A DNA stretch of 53,338 nt from Ectocarpus siliculosus (lineage: Eukaryota > Sar > Phaeophyceae > Ectocarpales > Ectocarpaceae), in assembly GCA_000310025.1 (NCBI GenBank), contig FN649749.1, positions 1,401,984 to 1,455,321 on the forward strand. Direction: 5' to 3'. Position 1 is the stretch's first letter. Each line of letters begins with the position of its first letter. This document shows, one piece after another, positions 44,819-53,338 of this stretch. A program made the translations under genes and the position numbers. Below the pieces are notes generated by a model. It was given only the letters and a program-made list of their open reading frames with translations. It was not told where the DNA came from and made no database searches.

Positions 44819-44964
44819 ATGCCGCCCTGGACCAAGAGCAAGAGCGGTGAAAGCCAAACTTTGAACATCATTCTGCGCGCCGCCTCCACGCAGCGTGTTC
44901 GGAGAGAAGCGAAGCAAGAGCAGCTAGCAGGACAGGCAGGCGTCGATCCAACGGGACTTCACGG
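44819..44964 (+). CDS. Candidate first exon, unknown gene
   Basis: ATG at 44819 followed by 48 codons and two bases, ending at a strong donor GG|gtaagt (44965). The peptide is basic and Gln/Ala-rich with no cysteines, resembling a hydrophilic N-terminus. The next exon could not be fixed: the candidate at 46175 has an in-frame stop just before it and cannot be joined in phase. Could be part of an unrecognised gene or coincidence. Confidence 0.3.
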
Positions 44965-45257
44965 GTAAGTAAAGGGTGAAGGGTCGTGCTACCGTGGCAG
45001 ACGGAAATGGAACAAGAACTGGTTCGCAGGTTCTTCGTTCGCTGAACCGGCAGAACGGGGTCGGGTGCAGTTATGGGCTAGACTACAGTACTGTGTGTGT
45101 GGCAGTTGTTTTATTGTATTGTTGCTATTTGTTATTGCTGTTATTGCCGTCGTCACAATTTTAAACCGTTCCCGTCTCTGCCCAGTTTGCTCCGTCATAC
45201 TGGTCCAAGTGATGCTGACGCGTTCCGTGGTCACAGGCTAAAAGTACCGTAATAGGC

Positions 45258-45333
45258 GGAGAGTTGGCGCAGCTCGGGGAGTTGGCACAGATCGGGGAGA
45301 TGGCACCGCGGTCGGGGAGATGGCTCCGGGGTG
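45258..45333 (+). repeat. Minisatellite, four units of 18-21 bp
   Basis: Units of the form ggggagttggcacagatc and ggggagatggcaccgcggtc, degenerate, in direct order. Confidence 0.85.
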
Positions 45334-46174
45334 CCCGAAAAACAAGACACATCAAAATGAATTCGATTGCCGAATCGGGGACTGTGAGATCGCACCGGGC
45401 GCGATCTCGCCGACCCCCAAATCCAACGACGGCGAATCCAAAATTAGCTATTACTCAATTTTGTAGCTGCCGGAACCAGCCGGAATGAGGTACGTGTACG
45501 GGCGTACCTTTCTTGTTGGAATGGAAGTTGGCAACCGCACTAGTCTAATATATAAACCAAGCACACAACGAAATCTAAAATGTACCTGCTGCGTGCGTAC
45601 CGGTGTTCACAGACGAAGACCGAAACGAAAGCGGGAGACAAGCTGCTACCGTGTGTATACGGGTACCCCAGATGGAAACCACATCGTATACTTTCCTGTC
45701 ACGCCATAACTCGCGTTCAAATCCATGACCACTAATGCATGGTATAAGGTACTTCGTGCGTACCAGCCTACGGTTGCCGCTTCTGGTGTTCTCCCTGCCA
45801 GTAGTACGTACCGAGTGTGGTGCGCCCTACGTACATACAAAATAGTATGGCTCTTTTGTACTGATCGGCACCTGTCGGGGAGGAAAAAACTACTGTATGT
45901 ACAGGCAACACGATCGCACCCGATGCCATCTATCCGCCTTGAGTTATTCGGTATCCGAAATAGAGTTGTTGTTGGCGTCATCGTCACATTAATACCGGTC
46001 TGGTCTCTGCTCAGTACCTGTGGTACCTTTCAACACCCGTCTTTTTTCCTGGGCCTCGCGCCTTAGACTTTTGGCTGCCCGAAATCGGGTAGGACCTGCG
46101 GTCTTCTTACCGTGTTGAGTTGTTTCTTGGCCCGGCGGCCAGTAATAATGATTTATCTGCAAGCTCTTCGATGA
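45334..46174. other. Intergenic, nothing recognised
   Basis: Short frames on both strands without motif or splice support. Confidence 0.4.
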
Positions 46175-46261
46175 ATGTCGTACTTCTATATCGATCCCAA
46201 CAGCGAGGGCAAGGTACTCAAATCGTTGGAAGAATTTCGGCTAAGACTCCAGCACGCGCAG
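46175..46261 (+). CDS. Candidate exon with weak MBD-like segment
   Basis: ATG-initiated 29 codons ending at CAG|gtgtgg. The start, S-Y-F-Y-I-D-P-N, followed by G-K-V-L-K-S-L-E-E-F, resembles the Y-Y-x-x-P-x-G-K...S-x-x-E pattern of methyl-CpG-binding-like domains. An in-frame TGA lies directly upstream, so it would have to be a first exon. No downstream exon was identified. Weak. Confidence 0.22.
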
Positions 46262-46861
46262 GTGTGGAGTATTCGCTCGTGTCACCGCACGCTCGAGACG
46301 GAATTTATTCCTACAGTAGGTCAAACGCTAACTCTAGCTTCCGCGACCAGCCTAACAATCATCAAAGTCATGAGGAGAAGCTCTTCTTCTTGATCGGCAA
46401 GGGTGACGTTGAGTGATACCCATCACCGATGTATGTAGCTCTCCATCCATATCGTGTTGAACTCAAGAAAACCGCACGAGCCGATCACGGGCCTCTGGCT
46501 CTCGACGACTGTACGTTTCTGGTGGCAGTTTCGAAACTGCTTGTGGGCACGTTGCTGAAACTGCGGAGTGATTGACCGAGACCAACTATCAAGAACAGCT
46601 GGCAGCAGGCATTCGAAGATCCGGGATCTCAATGCCCTGTATCTCGTCCTCCACGTCCATGGCAATATTGACTTCGCCCAGAAGGCCCAGCTCGTCGTTC
46701 TTACCGTGGAGCGTATCTGCGGAGACAAGCGCAGCGAAACAAGCCCAGATTTTTCTTTCGCCGCCGCTACCAAACAGATGCCGGCATTCGGCAGCATACG
46801 AGAAACGATCGTGAGCGCAAAACAACAGCGATGGCGACGATGATGACAGCGCAAGCAAAGA

Positions 46862-48511
46862 ATAAACATCTGATCGAAACTAGCCTTACCTCCATCATCT
46901 TCGTTGCTGGAACAAGTCGCCCCTCATGCCCTCCCAGTTCTCAAATGTTGTCCTGTGTCCTGTTCGCCCCCACCCCGCAAGCCCGTCAACCCGCCCCACC
47001 CCTCCAGTCATTCCTCCTCCAGCACCCTTCATGGAGTCTTCCGTATGCATGAAGGCGTATGGCTTGTCGTGTTCCTCCAACGTGGTTCGATCTTCACCTG
47101 AACCGTCCACGGCCATCACCATGCCACGTGTTTCGGAGGAGGCGAAACAGGTACGCTTGGAGATTTCCGGTAATTTTCATGGCCAACGCCCCGCACACAT
47201 TGCATGTGAACAACACACGGTCGGTCAGACACAGTATATTCACATTACAACGAAAGTTTGCCAAGCTCCTTTAACGTCTCCAGCGGCGAAGGCATGATCC
47301 GACCCCTTTGCAAAGAGCTCGTGGCACGGACCCATCATGCGCCAAGGGGCTGACACGGTCTTTCAGCTGGCAACCTTGCCCCCCCGTTCAAGAGTTCTTG
47401 AAAGCACCCCCCAAGGCTGGACCCATATTTCTTGGGAATCAACCCCCCCCAACGTTATTTATTTCAGTGCGCCGCGTTTGAGGCTATGTTCTTCCTTAAC
47501 CCCACCGTTTGCATCTCTTGTTCTTGTTGGTTCCTCCCAACTGAGCACATGCTCTTGTGGTCAACTTTGTTTTTGCGGGGGTCAGAAATGCCTAGATAAA
47601 TAGATCGAGAGAAAACGCGCGGTCGATGTCATGTGTGTGGTCCGAACGAGTTACAAGTCGACACGTCGCGTCCTGAGGAGGAGACTGTACGGGCGACAAT
47701 AATCACGAGGACGTACATGCGTAAAGCCCGACACGGAAAGGACAAAGGACTTCCGGTCGGTGAAATAGACGAATGTGGACGATGCTGCTGGTGATGCGGG
47801 AATCTCACGCAGACACGACAAAACAACTAAACGGTAGGCCATCGTCAGCGGGCCGAGAGAGTTGTCATCCCGTCGAAGGAAATTCCACATGTGAGAAGGG
47901 CCGGAACGTGCCATATACGCTACCGTAGAGATACGACCGGTCTTGCGTGGGTGGGCGTGTTGATGCATTACCGCTCATACCCGAGGAACGCCAGCCACCC
48001 GTTCTGGCACACGGCCTCAACCCCTTCAGTCGTTAACCACTCCGGCTCTGTGTTTTGTTGGGAAGTGTTCCGAAAACTACTATTTACGGTAAGTCATTGG
48101 CCGCATGAAACACGAAGAGATAACGGTGCACAACAGGAAAGCTTTTGACTCCCACGCAACACACACGCCGCGAGCGACAAAGTACAAACCCAAGAGAGAA
48201 ACCATACCACCCGAAGACATCAGAATGGAAGCGTCCTAGCGGCTATGGCACTATTCGCACCATACGTTTACGAAACGACAGCCACACATTGTCGTGCGAA
48301 AAAAGTGTACGATACACTGTATGATACAAATCCAAATACATGCTGCCTAATTACACTTCATGGGGCACCCTTCGCGCGTCTAGTGTCATCTGCATCATAT
48401 TAGCCCGATAAAATGCGCGGGGTGGACAAGGGGGGGAGGAAGCACAAACGTCGCCCACCTCATGGTCGCCGCGCCTTGCTGGACGGGGTTAGTTAGTGGT
48501 CGGGGGGACCC
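46862..48511. other. Intergenic, nothing firm
   Basis: A plus-strand frame at 46926-47297 is Pro/Ser-rich and contains a possible donor (aaacag|gtacgc near 47150), but no partner exon was found. No repeats were noticed. Confidence 0.35.
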
Positions 48512-48733
48512 ATGGGTGTTTTCATCACATGCGACCGCCACAAATTGCCCATGCGATTCGATAGTGCTCGTTATGCTCTCGGGGATGGATACATGTGGCC
48601 ATTTCGTGGGGCGCCTGGTGGCACAAGTGGTCGTTTTCAGTGCTCTAAATGCGCACGGTGGATCACCATGGCCGAATACCATTGGCGCACACATTCTGAT
48701 AGATATACTTGTAGCAATGCCAAGTGGTTGTAG
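48512..48733 (+). CDS. Small Cys/His-rich ORF, 73 aa, unknown
   Basis: Contains C-x-x-H near residues 7-10, C-x-x-C near residues 43-46, H-x-x-x-H near residues 56-60 and a late Cys, plus W-P-F-R-G before the C-x-x-C. This could form a zinc-binding fold of the FLYWCH or MULE-transposase type, but no family is certain. It lies about 330 bp upstream of the copia gag start on the same strand, so it might be a captured or flanking gene. The frame at 28811-29032 shows a faintly similar P-F-R-G and C-x-x-C layout. Confidence 0.35.
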   Translation: MGVFITCDRHKLPMRFDSARYALGDGYMWPFRGAPGGTSGRFQCSKCARWITMAEYHWRTHSDRYTCSNAKWL

Positions 48734-48989
48734 GATTGTGTGGTACGTGGAATGTATTTCCAGGGTGTGCAAGGTACCCCTGTTGTATACTGCGTCGCCC
48801 CCTTATTGATGGTGCGTGCGCGTATGCGTTCAGTTCATGTGTTCATGTGAGTCCATGTTTTTCATGTGAAGAAGAAGTCTATACAACAAACCCAGCGCAT
48901 CTTTCCTCCTTGGCGCGAGTTCGCCGAGTTGCCGACACCCTATTCAACACACGTCTTGCGACAAGCTACCCCCAGTTCGGATCATCCTA

Positions 48990-49022
48990 ACACGCTAGCG
49001 TGTGATATCACACGGGATCCCG
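48990..49022. promoter_or_regulatory. Three adjoining perfect palindromes
   Basis: acacgctagcgtgt (48990-49003), tgtgatatcaca (49001-49012) and cgggatcccg (49013-49022) follow each other without a gap, the first two sharing three bases. They end 14 bp before a TATA box on the plus strand. Likely binding sites for dimeric regulators of the downstream element, by position only. Confidence 0.6.
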
Positions 49023-49035
49023 AGGTGAGGTTAGC

Positions 49036-49044
49036 TATAAAAGG
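49036..49044 (+). promoter_or_regulatory. TATA box upstream of copia gag
   Basis: tataaaagg is a near-consensus TATA box. Its first base lies 30 bp before the ATG at 49066, so the usual spacing would put the transcription start at about that ATG. Either the 5' leader is almost absent or translation begins at a later Met (for example the one at 49201). Confidence 0.6.
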
Positions 49045-49065
49045 GTTCGGCTAGAGAAGTAGATC

Positions 49066-49833
49066 ATGGAAGCCCTCGACCTCAGCAGCTTAACTGAAGA
49101 GGACCGCCAAGCATTATCGGCGCACATCAAAGAGGAAGTGGAGAAGGGAGTACAAGAAAAAATCAAGTTTACCGAAGAGAAGCGTCCCGCATCAGAGAGC
49201 ATGGACAAGCCCCCCGATGGAGGCGATCCCCGGCATGCTCGGCCGGCTGGAACAGCGTTAGACCCGCAACCTGAAGACCAGCCACGATCGTTGGAGGACC
49301 GTCTCGTTGAGTCCTTCGCGCGGGCAATGCGAAGGACCAACACCCCGGGGGAGGAAACCAGGGAAGTCTTACCCCCTAAGGACACCATCCGTGTCAGTCC
49401 TGTAATACATGTAGCCCCATTTACGGGTGTGTTCGATTCGAGTGTCGTTGTCCAGGTTAGAGTACAGGTTTTTGAGAGCCAATTTCGGATGTTGTTGCAA
49501 CAAGAAGACTGCCTGAGCGCGATACAATCAGAAGAGACGATCAAGGTGGGGAAACCAGATGCAGACATTCCCAAACTGAAGGAAGAGTATGGTAGGAAGG
49601 CCGTAGAGAAGGCCATGAAGGCCTGGCAGCTAATACTGGCGAAGATTCAGGTTGCATCGATCGTTCCAGCCAATATCTCTAGTGGTTGCCCCACGGAATC
49701 ATGGAGGATATTCCGAAACTACTTTGAAGTGCACGCACACACAGAAAAGACTAGCCTCCAACTAGAGTGGCAACAATTGACGCAGAAGGGAGACCAACAC
49801 CCCAAAGAGTACAATTGTCGTCATGCGGCGTGA
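49066..49833 (+). CDS. gag: copia Gag, N-terminal part
   Basis: 255 codons. Residues 1-100 are acidic and Pro-rich. Residues from about 180 to the end (W-Q-L-I-L-A-K-I, then E-S-W-R-I-F-R-N-Y-F and L-Q-L-E-W-Q-Q-L) match the copia gag polypeptide region that forms the capsid. The frame ends at TGA (49831-49833), while the matching continuation (a DED-like segment, then L-V-R-S-L-L-P-D-Y) is in the -1 frame of the next ORF. Since the break falls inside the capsid domain, a mutation is more likely than programmed frameshifting; no aligned X-XXY-YYZ slippery heptamer was found. Confidence 0.85.
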   Translation: MEALDLSSLTEEDRQALSAHIKEEVEKGVQEKIKFTEEKRPASESMDKPPDGGDPRHARPAGTALDPQPEDQPRSLEDRLVESFARAMRRTNTPGEETREVLPPKDTIRVSPVIHVAPFTGVFDSSVVVQVRVQVFESQFRMLLQQEDCLSAIQSEETIKVGKPDADIPKLKEEYGRKAVEKAMKAWQLILAKIQVASIVPANISSGCPTESWRIFRNYFEVHAHTEKTSLQLEWQQLTQKGDQHPKEYNCRHAA

Positions 49834-52469
49834 TGATAACAGAAGATGATGCAAACAGACACCTCGTGCGCAGCCTCCTCCCGGATTATGATGTATACAC
49901 AGGTTTTCTCATGTCCGAGAATGGTCTGGAGAGGGAGAGGGTAGAAAGAATCATAGTGAATGCTTGGGCGGAGATGGAGGCGAGAAGGAAGAAGAAGCAG
50001 GAGAGCGTGGGGGCTTACGCCCTCGTCACTGGCGGTGAGAACCGTAGTGGCGGGGGAGGGAACACGGGGGGACCAGGGCAGTCGAGAGGACAACGGAGGA
50101 CGGGAGCGCGACAACAGCAGCAACAACCGCAGCAGCCACAGCAACAGGCGTACCCGCCGCCGTACCCGCCTGAGATAAGATATTGTGACCTCCACAACAC
50201 CTCGTCCCACAGCAACGAGGAGTGTCGCTGGCAGCGAGGTTGGGGAGGTCCCTCGGGCAGCCAAGATGCGAGATACGGCGGAAGGCACGGGCCCCAGCAT
50301 GGGGGCCGGGGCTTTTCTGGAGGAGGACGTCATCAGCAGCAGCTGGCAGGAGGAAGACACGGTGGACGTGGCGCCACTCCCGGTGGATGGGGCAGAGGCC
50401 CTTCTCACCAGGGAGCACCAGGCAGCAACCTTCCCGCCTACCCCGTGCCTCAGCAGGGGTACGACTACAGCGCGTACCCTCCGAACATCTACCGCCCCCA
50501 AGGAAACGAGCCACCTATCCACGCAGCAGATCCGAGGAAGCGGTGCGAAAACTGCGGTGAGATGGGCCACAACCACATCTTCTGCCCTTCACGGGTGGAT
50601 GTAGGCAGACCAGCCGGCCAGCCCGCAGCGCCCGCACCGCCCCGACCCCCGGCCGCGGGATACAACACCCAGCGGCCCCCGTGGGCGCACTCCTACGGCC
50701 AGGCTAACGCCGCACAGCAGTACGGCGGGGGGGCGCACGAGACAGGAGCGGCAGCAGACGCGTCAGCAGGAGCGGCGGCAGAAGCACAACAGCATCCGGT
50801 GACGCACGCGAGCGGCGTTTACCAGTACCCGCCCCAACAGCAGCAGCCGGAGTACCTTCCCCCCCCCGTGCAACAGCAGCAGCAGTCCATCCCCAGCCCG
50901 TACGCTCCTCCGGCGCCTTCGACCGGAACGTCTCCATCGGCTGGTGGGGATTTGCATGCGTGTGTGGTGTGGGCTTTTCCACGTGAGTCAGAGAATGGTG
51001 TGCTGGTAGAGCGTAGGGTCGAAGGGTATGCCATGATGAACATGATAGATGAGAGTGTAGGAGACGAAACTTGGCTTGCAGACTCTGGCGCAACGAACCA
51101 CACCACAGGAGACCCTAGGTGCATGTACGATGTGGTGATTCCTCCCCCTGGTAGCGAGCGAGTGGTGATTGGAGATGGTAGGATTATGCCTGTACTTGGT
51201 ATCGGGAGCCTGAACGTAAAGTTCCATAACGGTAGGAGCGAGTTTTGCGTGAAGCTCACCAACGTACGCCACATTGAGGGAATGGATTTTAATTTATTTT
51301 CGCTTCACAAGGCCATGGGGGGGCAACGCATTGTAATGGATCCTGTAGGCATTCACCTATTTGACGGAAATTTAACTTTTCCCCGTGGCGAGCGTGGTTC
51401 AACGTTGAGAGCCACTCGCCTGCCGCCGAATTACGCGACGCCCATTGCTGTGCCCGTGGTAACGCCGTTTCCCCCGCCCGCCCCTCGCTCTGCCGATTAC
51501 GTTAGTGTAACTGGTGTTGAATCTATGCATGCAATCCCCCGCATGCAGCCTTCCCCACAAGGTGTAGCGTACGTGCCCCCTCCCTCGGTGTCTAGTGTAC
51601 CGCCCACTGTCGCCAGCGCCGGCAGTGTAGTACCTCCAACGGTGTCTAGGTTCCCGCCCACTGCAAGCAGTGTCGTGCATTCATCTGCTCCGAGGAGCAT
51701 AGTGCCGTCCCCTGTCTCTGGTTTCCCACCCGCTGCCAGCAGCGTAGTACATCATGGTGACCCCACCGCCCACAGGAATATTTTTCATGCACCCGTGTCG
51801 AATTTTCCGCCCGCTACTGCCGGCGTAGTACCTTCCACGGTATATGGTTTCCCTCCCGCTGCAAACAGCGTCGTACCCTCTGCTGTGTCCGGTGTCCCGC
51901 CCGCTGCGAACAGCGTCGTTCCTCCGGCAATGTATGCCCCCTCCCCCGCTGACAGGAGTGTGGTTTTTTCTTCCGCTTCTCAAGTGCCGCATGGAATGGA
52001 GTTGGTAGGTGTTCCCGGGCTGCCCTCGCCCGACGTCTCCGTTTTTCAAGAGAGTATTGATGATGATGACCGTGGGTGCATTCCGTTCACGGAGCAGGGA
52101 GATTACGAGTGGGCTGTGTACCTCTTGGAACGACGAGAAGAATCAGACGACCCCCATGAATTTTTGGATTTGATGCTTGAGTCTGGCTTTGCGAATGTCT
52201 TCGATGATGTTGCCTTTGCCGTCCCAGTCATGGCCCCGGGCAAGCGACCTTTTTCGGTGGGGAAACCCACCACCATTGTTGACATTAATCTTCTCCACGT
52301 CTCGTGTTCGCATGCGAATGAGTTTTTGTTGCGTGAACTTTCGAAGCAGCACGGCCTCCGCCTGACCGGTGTTCTGCAGCCTTGTGGTGGTTGCCTACAG
52401 GCGAAGGGGAAGAAGGCGGGGCGAGCGGGCCGCACGATCTTTGGCACATCGATCTGTGTGGGCCCATGA
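49767..52469 (+). CDS. copia Gag C-terminus, zinc knuckle, protease and pre-integrase
   Basis: About 900 codons. It opens with the end of the capsid domain, then a Gly/Gln/Pro-rich stretch, a CCHC zinc knuckle C-x2-C-x4-H-x4-C at about 50544-50585 (RNA binding), and another Gln/Pro-rich stretch. The aspartic protease active site L-A-D-S-G-A-T (Asp-Ser-Gly at 51081-51089) follows. After a long Pro/Val/Ser repeat region at about 51575-51965 comes the pre-integrase module with two His near 52294-52315 and C-G-G-C near 52383-52394. The frame runs out at TGA (52467-52469) just after a one-base shift, beyond which integrase continues in the -1 frame. Confidence 0.9.
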   Translation: MATIDAEGRPTPQRVQLSSCGVMITEDDANRHLVRSLLPDYDVYTGFLMSENGLERERVERIIVNAWAEMEARRKKKQESVGAYALVTGGENRSGGGGNTGGPGQSRGQRRTGARQQQQQPQQPQQQAYPPPYPPEIRYCDLHNTSSHSNEECRWQRGWGGPSGSQDARYGGRHGPQHGGRGFSGGGRHQQQLAGGRHGGRGATPGGWGRGPSHQGAPGSNLPAYPVPQQGYDYSAYPPNIYRPQGNEPPIHAADPRKRCENCGEMGHNHIFCPSRVDVGRPAGQPAAPAPPRPPAAGYNTQRPPWAHSYGQANAAQQYGGGAHETGAAADASAGAAAEAQQHPVTHASGVYQYPPQQQQPEYLPPPVQQQQQSIPSPYAPPAPSTGTSPSAGGDLHACVVWAFPRESENGVLVERRVEGYAMMNMIDESVGDETWLADSGATNHTTGDPRCMYDVVIPPPGSERVVIGDGRIMPVLGIGSLNVKFHNGRSEFCVKLTNVRHIEGMDFNLFSLHKAMGGQRIVMDPVGIHLFDGNLTFPRGERGSTLRATRLPPNYATPIAVPVVTPFPPPAPRSADYVSVTGVESMHAIPRMQPSPQGVAYVPPPSVSSVPPTVASAGSVVPPTVSRFPPTASSVVHSSAPRSIVPSPVSGFPPAASSVVHHGDPTAHRNIFHAPVSNFPPATAGVVPSTVYGFPPAANSVVPSAVSGVPPAANSVVPPAMYAPSPADRSVVFSSASQVPHGMELVGVPGLPSPDVSVFQESIDDDDRGCIPFTEQGDYEWAVYLLERREESDDPHEFLDLMLESGFANVFDDVAFAVPVMAPGKRPFSVGKPTTIVDINLLHVSCSHANEFLLRELSKQHGLRLTGVLQPCGGCLQAKGKKAGRAGRTIFGTSICVGP
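51575..51965 (+). repeat. Coding tandem repeat between protease and integrase
   Basis: About seven diverged copies of a 14-15 residue unit of the form S-V-V-P-x-x-V-S-G-F-P-P-A-A-N. It is an unusual low-complexity insertion in the polyprotein between protease and pre-integrase, likely a flexible spacer. Confidence 0.8.
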
Positions 52470-53338
52470 CGGCGTCGCTGGGGGGATCATTTTTCATGAT
52501 CATGTTCGTGGACAGTTTCTCGCGGTGGATGAAGCTGTACGGGATGAGGCGCAAGTCGGACACCCTCGCCTTCGTCAAGAAGTTCCTCGCCGACATGAGT
52601 GGCACCGGTGTTCCTCGTTCTTTCCGGATGGACAACGGGGGGGAGTTCCTCAGCCACGACTTCATCGCCTTTTGCGACAACGCCGGCATCCGCCGTACGT
52701 ACACGGCGCCGGGCACTCCGCAACAAAATGGCCCGGCGGAGAGCGCGATCTGGCGCGTGAACAAGGCCGGCCACGCCGCTCGTCTCGAGGCCTACCGCCT
52801 GTTCCCCAAGATCGACTTCACCCGCATCCCTGGCTACGGGCGCGATGGCGAGCGACTTTGGCTTGAGTCGTGTCACTGGGCTGCCGGCGGCTTCAACCGT
52901 TCCCCGACCAAGGCAAACGTCGGGTACGAGTCGCCGCACGAGCTCTTCACCGGTCGCCCGCCCCCGCTCCAAATCGTCCCGTTCTTGCAGCCGGGGTATA
53001 TGCGTGTGACGCGTACGCGGAAGATGGACCCCCAGGCAGTACTGTGTTGCTACCTCGACAACGGCGACAACCACCACGAATCGGCGGTCAAGGTCCTCAA
53101 GTTTGCGACGGGGCGCGTGTGCATGACGAATAACATTGTATGGGTCTCCGACCGCGCGCCGTTGCTGACCCCGCCGCTGGAGCTGCCGGCCGAGGGGGGG
53201 GATTCAGATATCGCCGCCGCACCGACGTTTTTAATTGAGTACATTGCACCGCCTCTCTTACCCCCCTCACCGTTCGCCCGAACCCCCACTTCACCCGCTG
53301 CCATACCCTCACAGGCGCCGCCGGCAACTTCCACACCA
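52419..53338 (+). CDS. copia integrase, frameshifted start, open to window end
   Basis: Continues the polyprotein in the -1 frame. The catalytic triad is visible: Asp in W-H-I-D-L-C-G (codon 52451-52453), Asp in M-D-N-G-G-E-F (52631-52633) and Glu in G-P-A-E-S (52739-52741), with exactly 35 residues between the second Asp and Glu (DD35E). Downstream are the Y-E-S-P-H-E-L-F-T-G-R segment and a W-V-S-D segment typical of copia integrase C-termini, then a Pro-rich linker. It would insert the cDNA copy into the genome. No stop codon is seen up to 53338. Confidence 0.92.

Larger units (their letters stand above)
49066..53338 (+). mobile_element. Ty1/copia-type LTR retrotransposon, 3' end beyond window
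   Basis: Order gag, zinc knuckle, aspartic protease, pre-integrase HHCC, integrase core is diagnostic of the copia type, because integrase precedes reverse transcriptase, which should lie beyond 53338. Two frame breaks interrupt the polyprotein, near 49800-49833 and near 52438. No 5' LTR with TG...CA ends or tRNA primer-binding site was recognised upstream of 49066, but a TATA box and palindromes there may be LTR material. The integrase part is open to the window end with no stop, so decay is mild. Confidence 0.93.

Noticed and set aside
46568-46843. Plus-strand frame as a coding exon
   Set aside because: No acceptor or donor supports it, and the antisense frame is equally plausible; neither could be preferred.
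49794-49840. Programmed -1 frameshift site at the gag break
   Set aside because: No X-XXY-YYZ heptamer in the reading frame, and the break lies inside the capsid domain, so an indel is more likely.

Overview
The window looks like nuclear DNA of a stramenopile, most likely a brown alga. This is inference, not a database match. The support is: GT-AG introns of roughly 55 to 520 bp whose phases join cleanly; one predicted protein with a plastid-type N-terminus; a heavy load of retroelements and inverted-repeat elements; and two long genes made of 22-residue FNIP-type repeats. No bacterial operon structure, ribosome binding sites, rRNA or convincing tRNA was seen. Genes are few; most of the window is intergenic DNA built from diverged dispersed repeats.

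Layout. 251-3725 is a decayed LINE (APE-type endonuclease, reverse transcriptase, C-terminal Cys/His module) with many frame breaks. 3726-8951 holds no supportable gene, only a tRNA-like Pol III box pair and a hairpin repeat. 8952-12291 is the best cellular gene: six exons, about 525 residues, function unknown, possibly plastid-targeted. 12767-15145 holds a small inverted-repeat element followed by a foldback-like structure with arms of about 0.6 kb. 16309-17748 (minus) is FNIP-repeat gene 1. 18225-21408 is a mosaic of direct, inverted and tandem repeats. 24370-28465 contains an unusual array of the palindrome GCCCATGGGC and a tandem family of about 475 bp interrupted by a 709-bp insertion. 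29030-30560 (plus) is the 3' part of a P-loop GTPase-like gene. 30843-32504 has an interstitial telomere-like motif and tandem repeats. 33972-36258 (minus) is FNIP-repeat gene 2, split by a one-nucleotide frameshift. 36259-48989 is mostly non-coding with repeats and a few possible exons. 48990-53338 is a Ty1/copia retrotransposon running off the window end, preceded by three adjoining palindromes and a TATA box.

The most interesting features are the two FNIP-repeat paralogues. They share end caps, positional landmarks and a downstream flank but differ in repeat number (19 versus about 30), so they look like an expanding and contracting recognition-type repeat family. The second point of interest is the set of non-autonomous inverted-repeat elements that recur across the window: a family of about 200 bp in three copies, a foldback locus, and a 1.25-kb element bounded by 26-bp perfect inverted repeats. 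The genes do not form an obvious pathway; their grouping is best explained by duplication and transposon activity.
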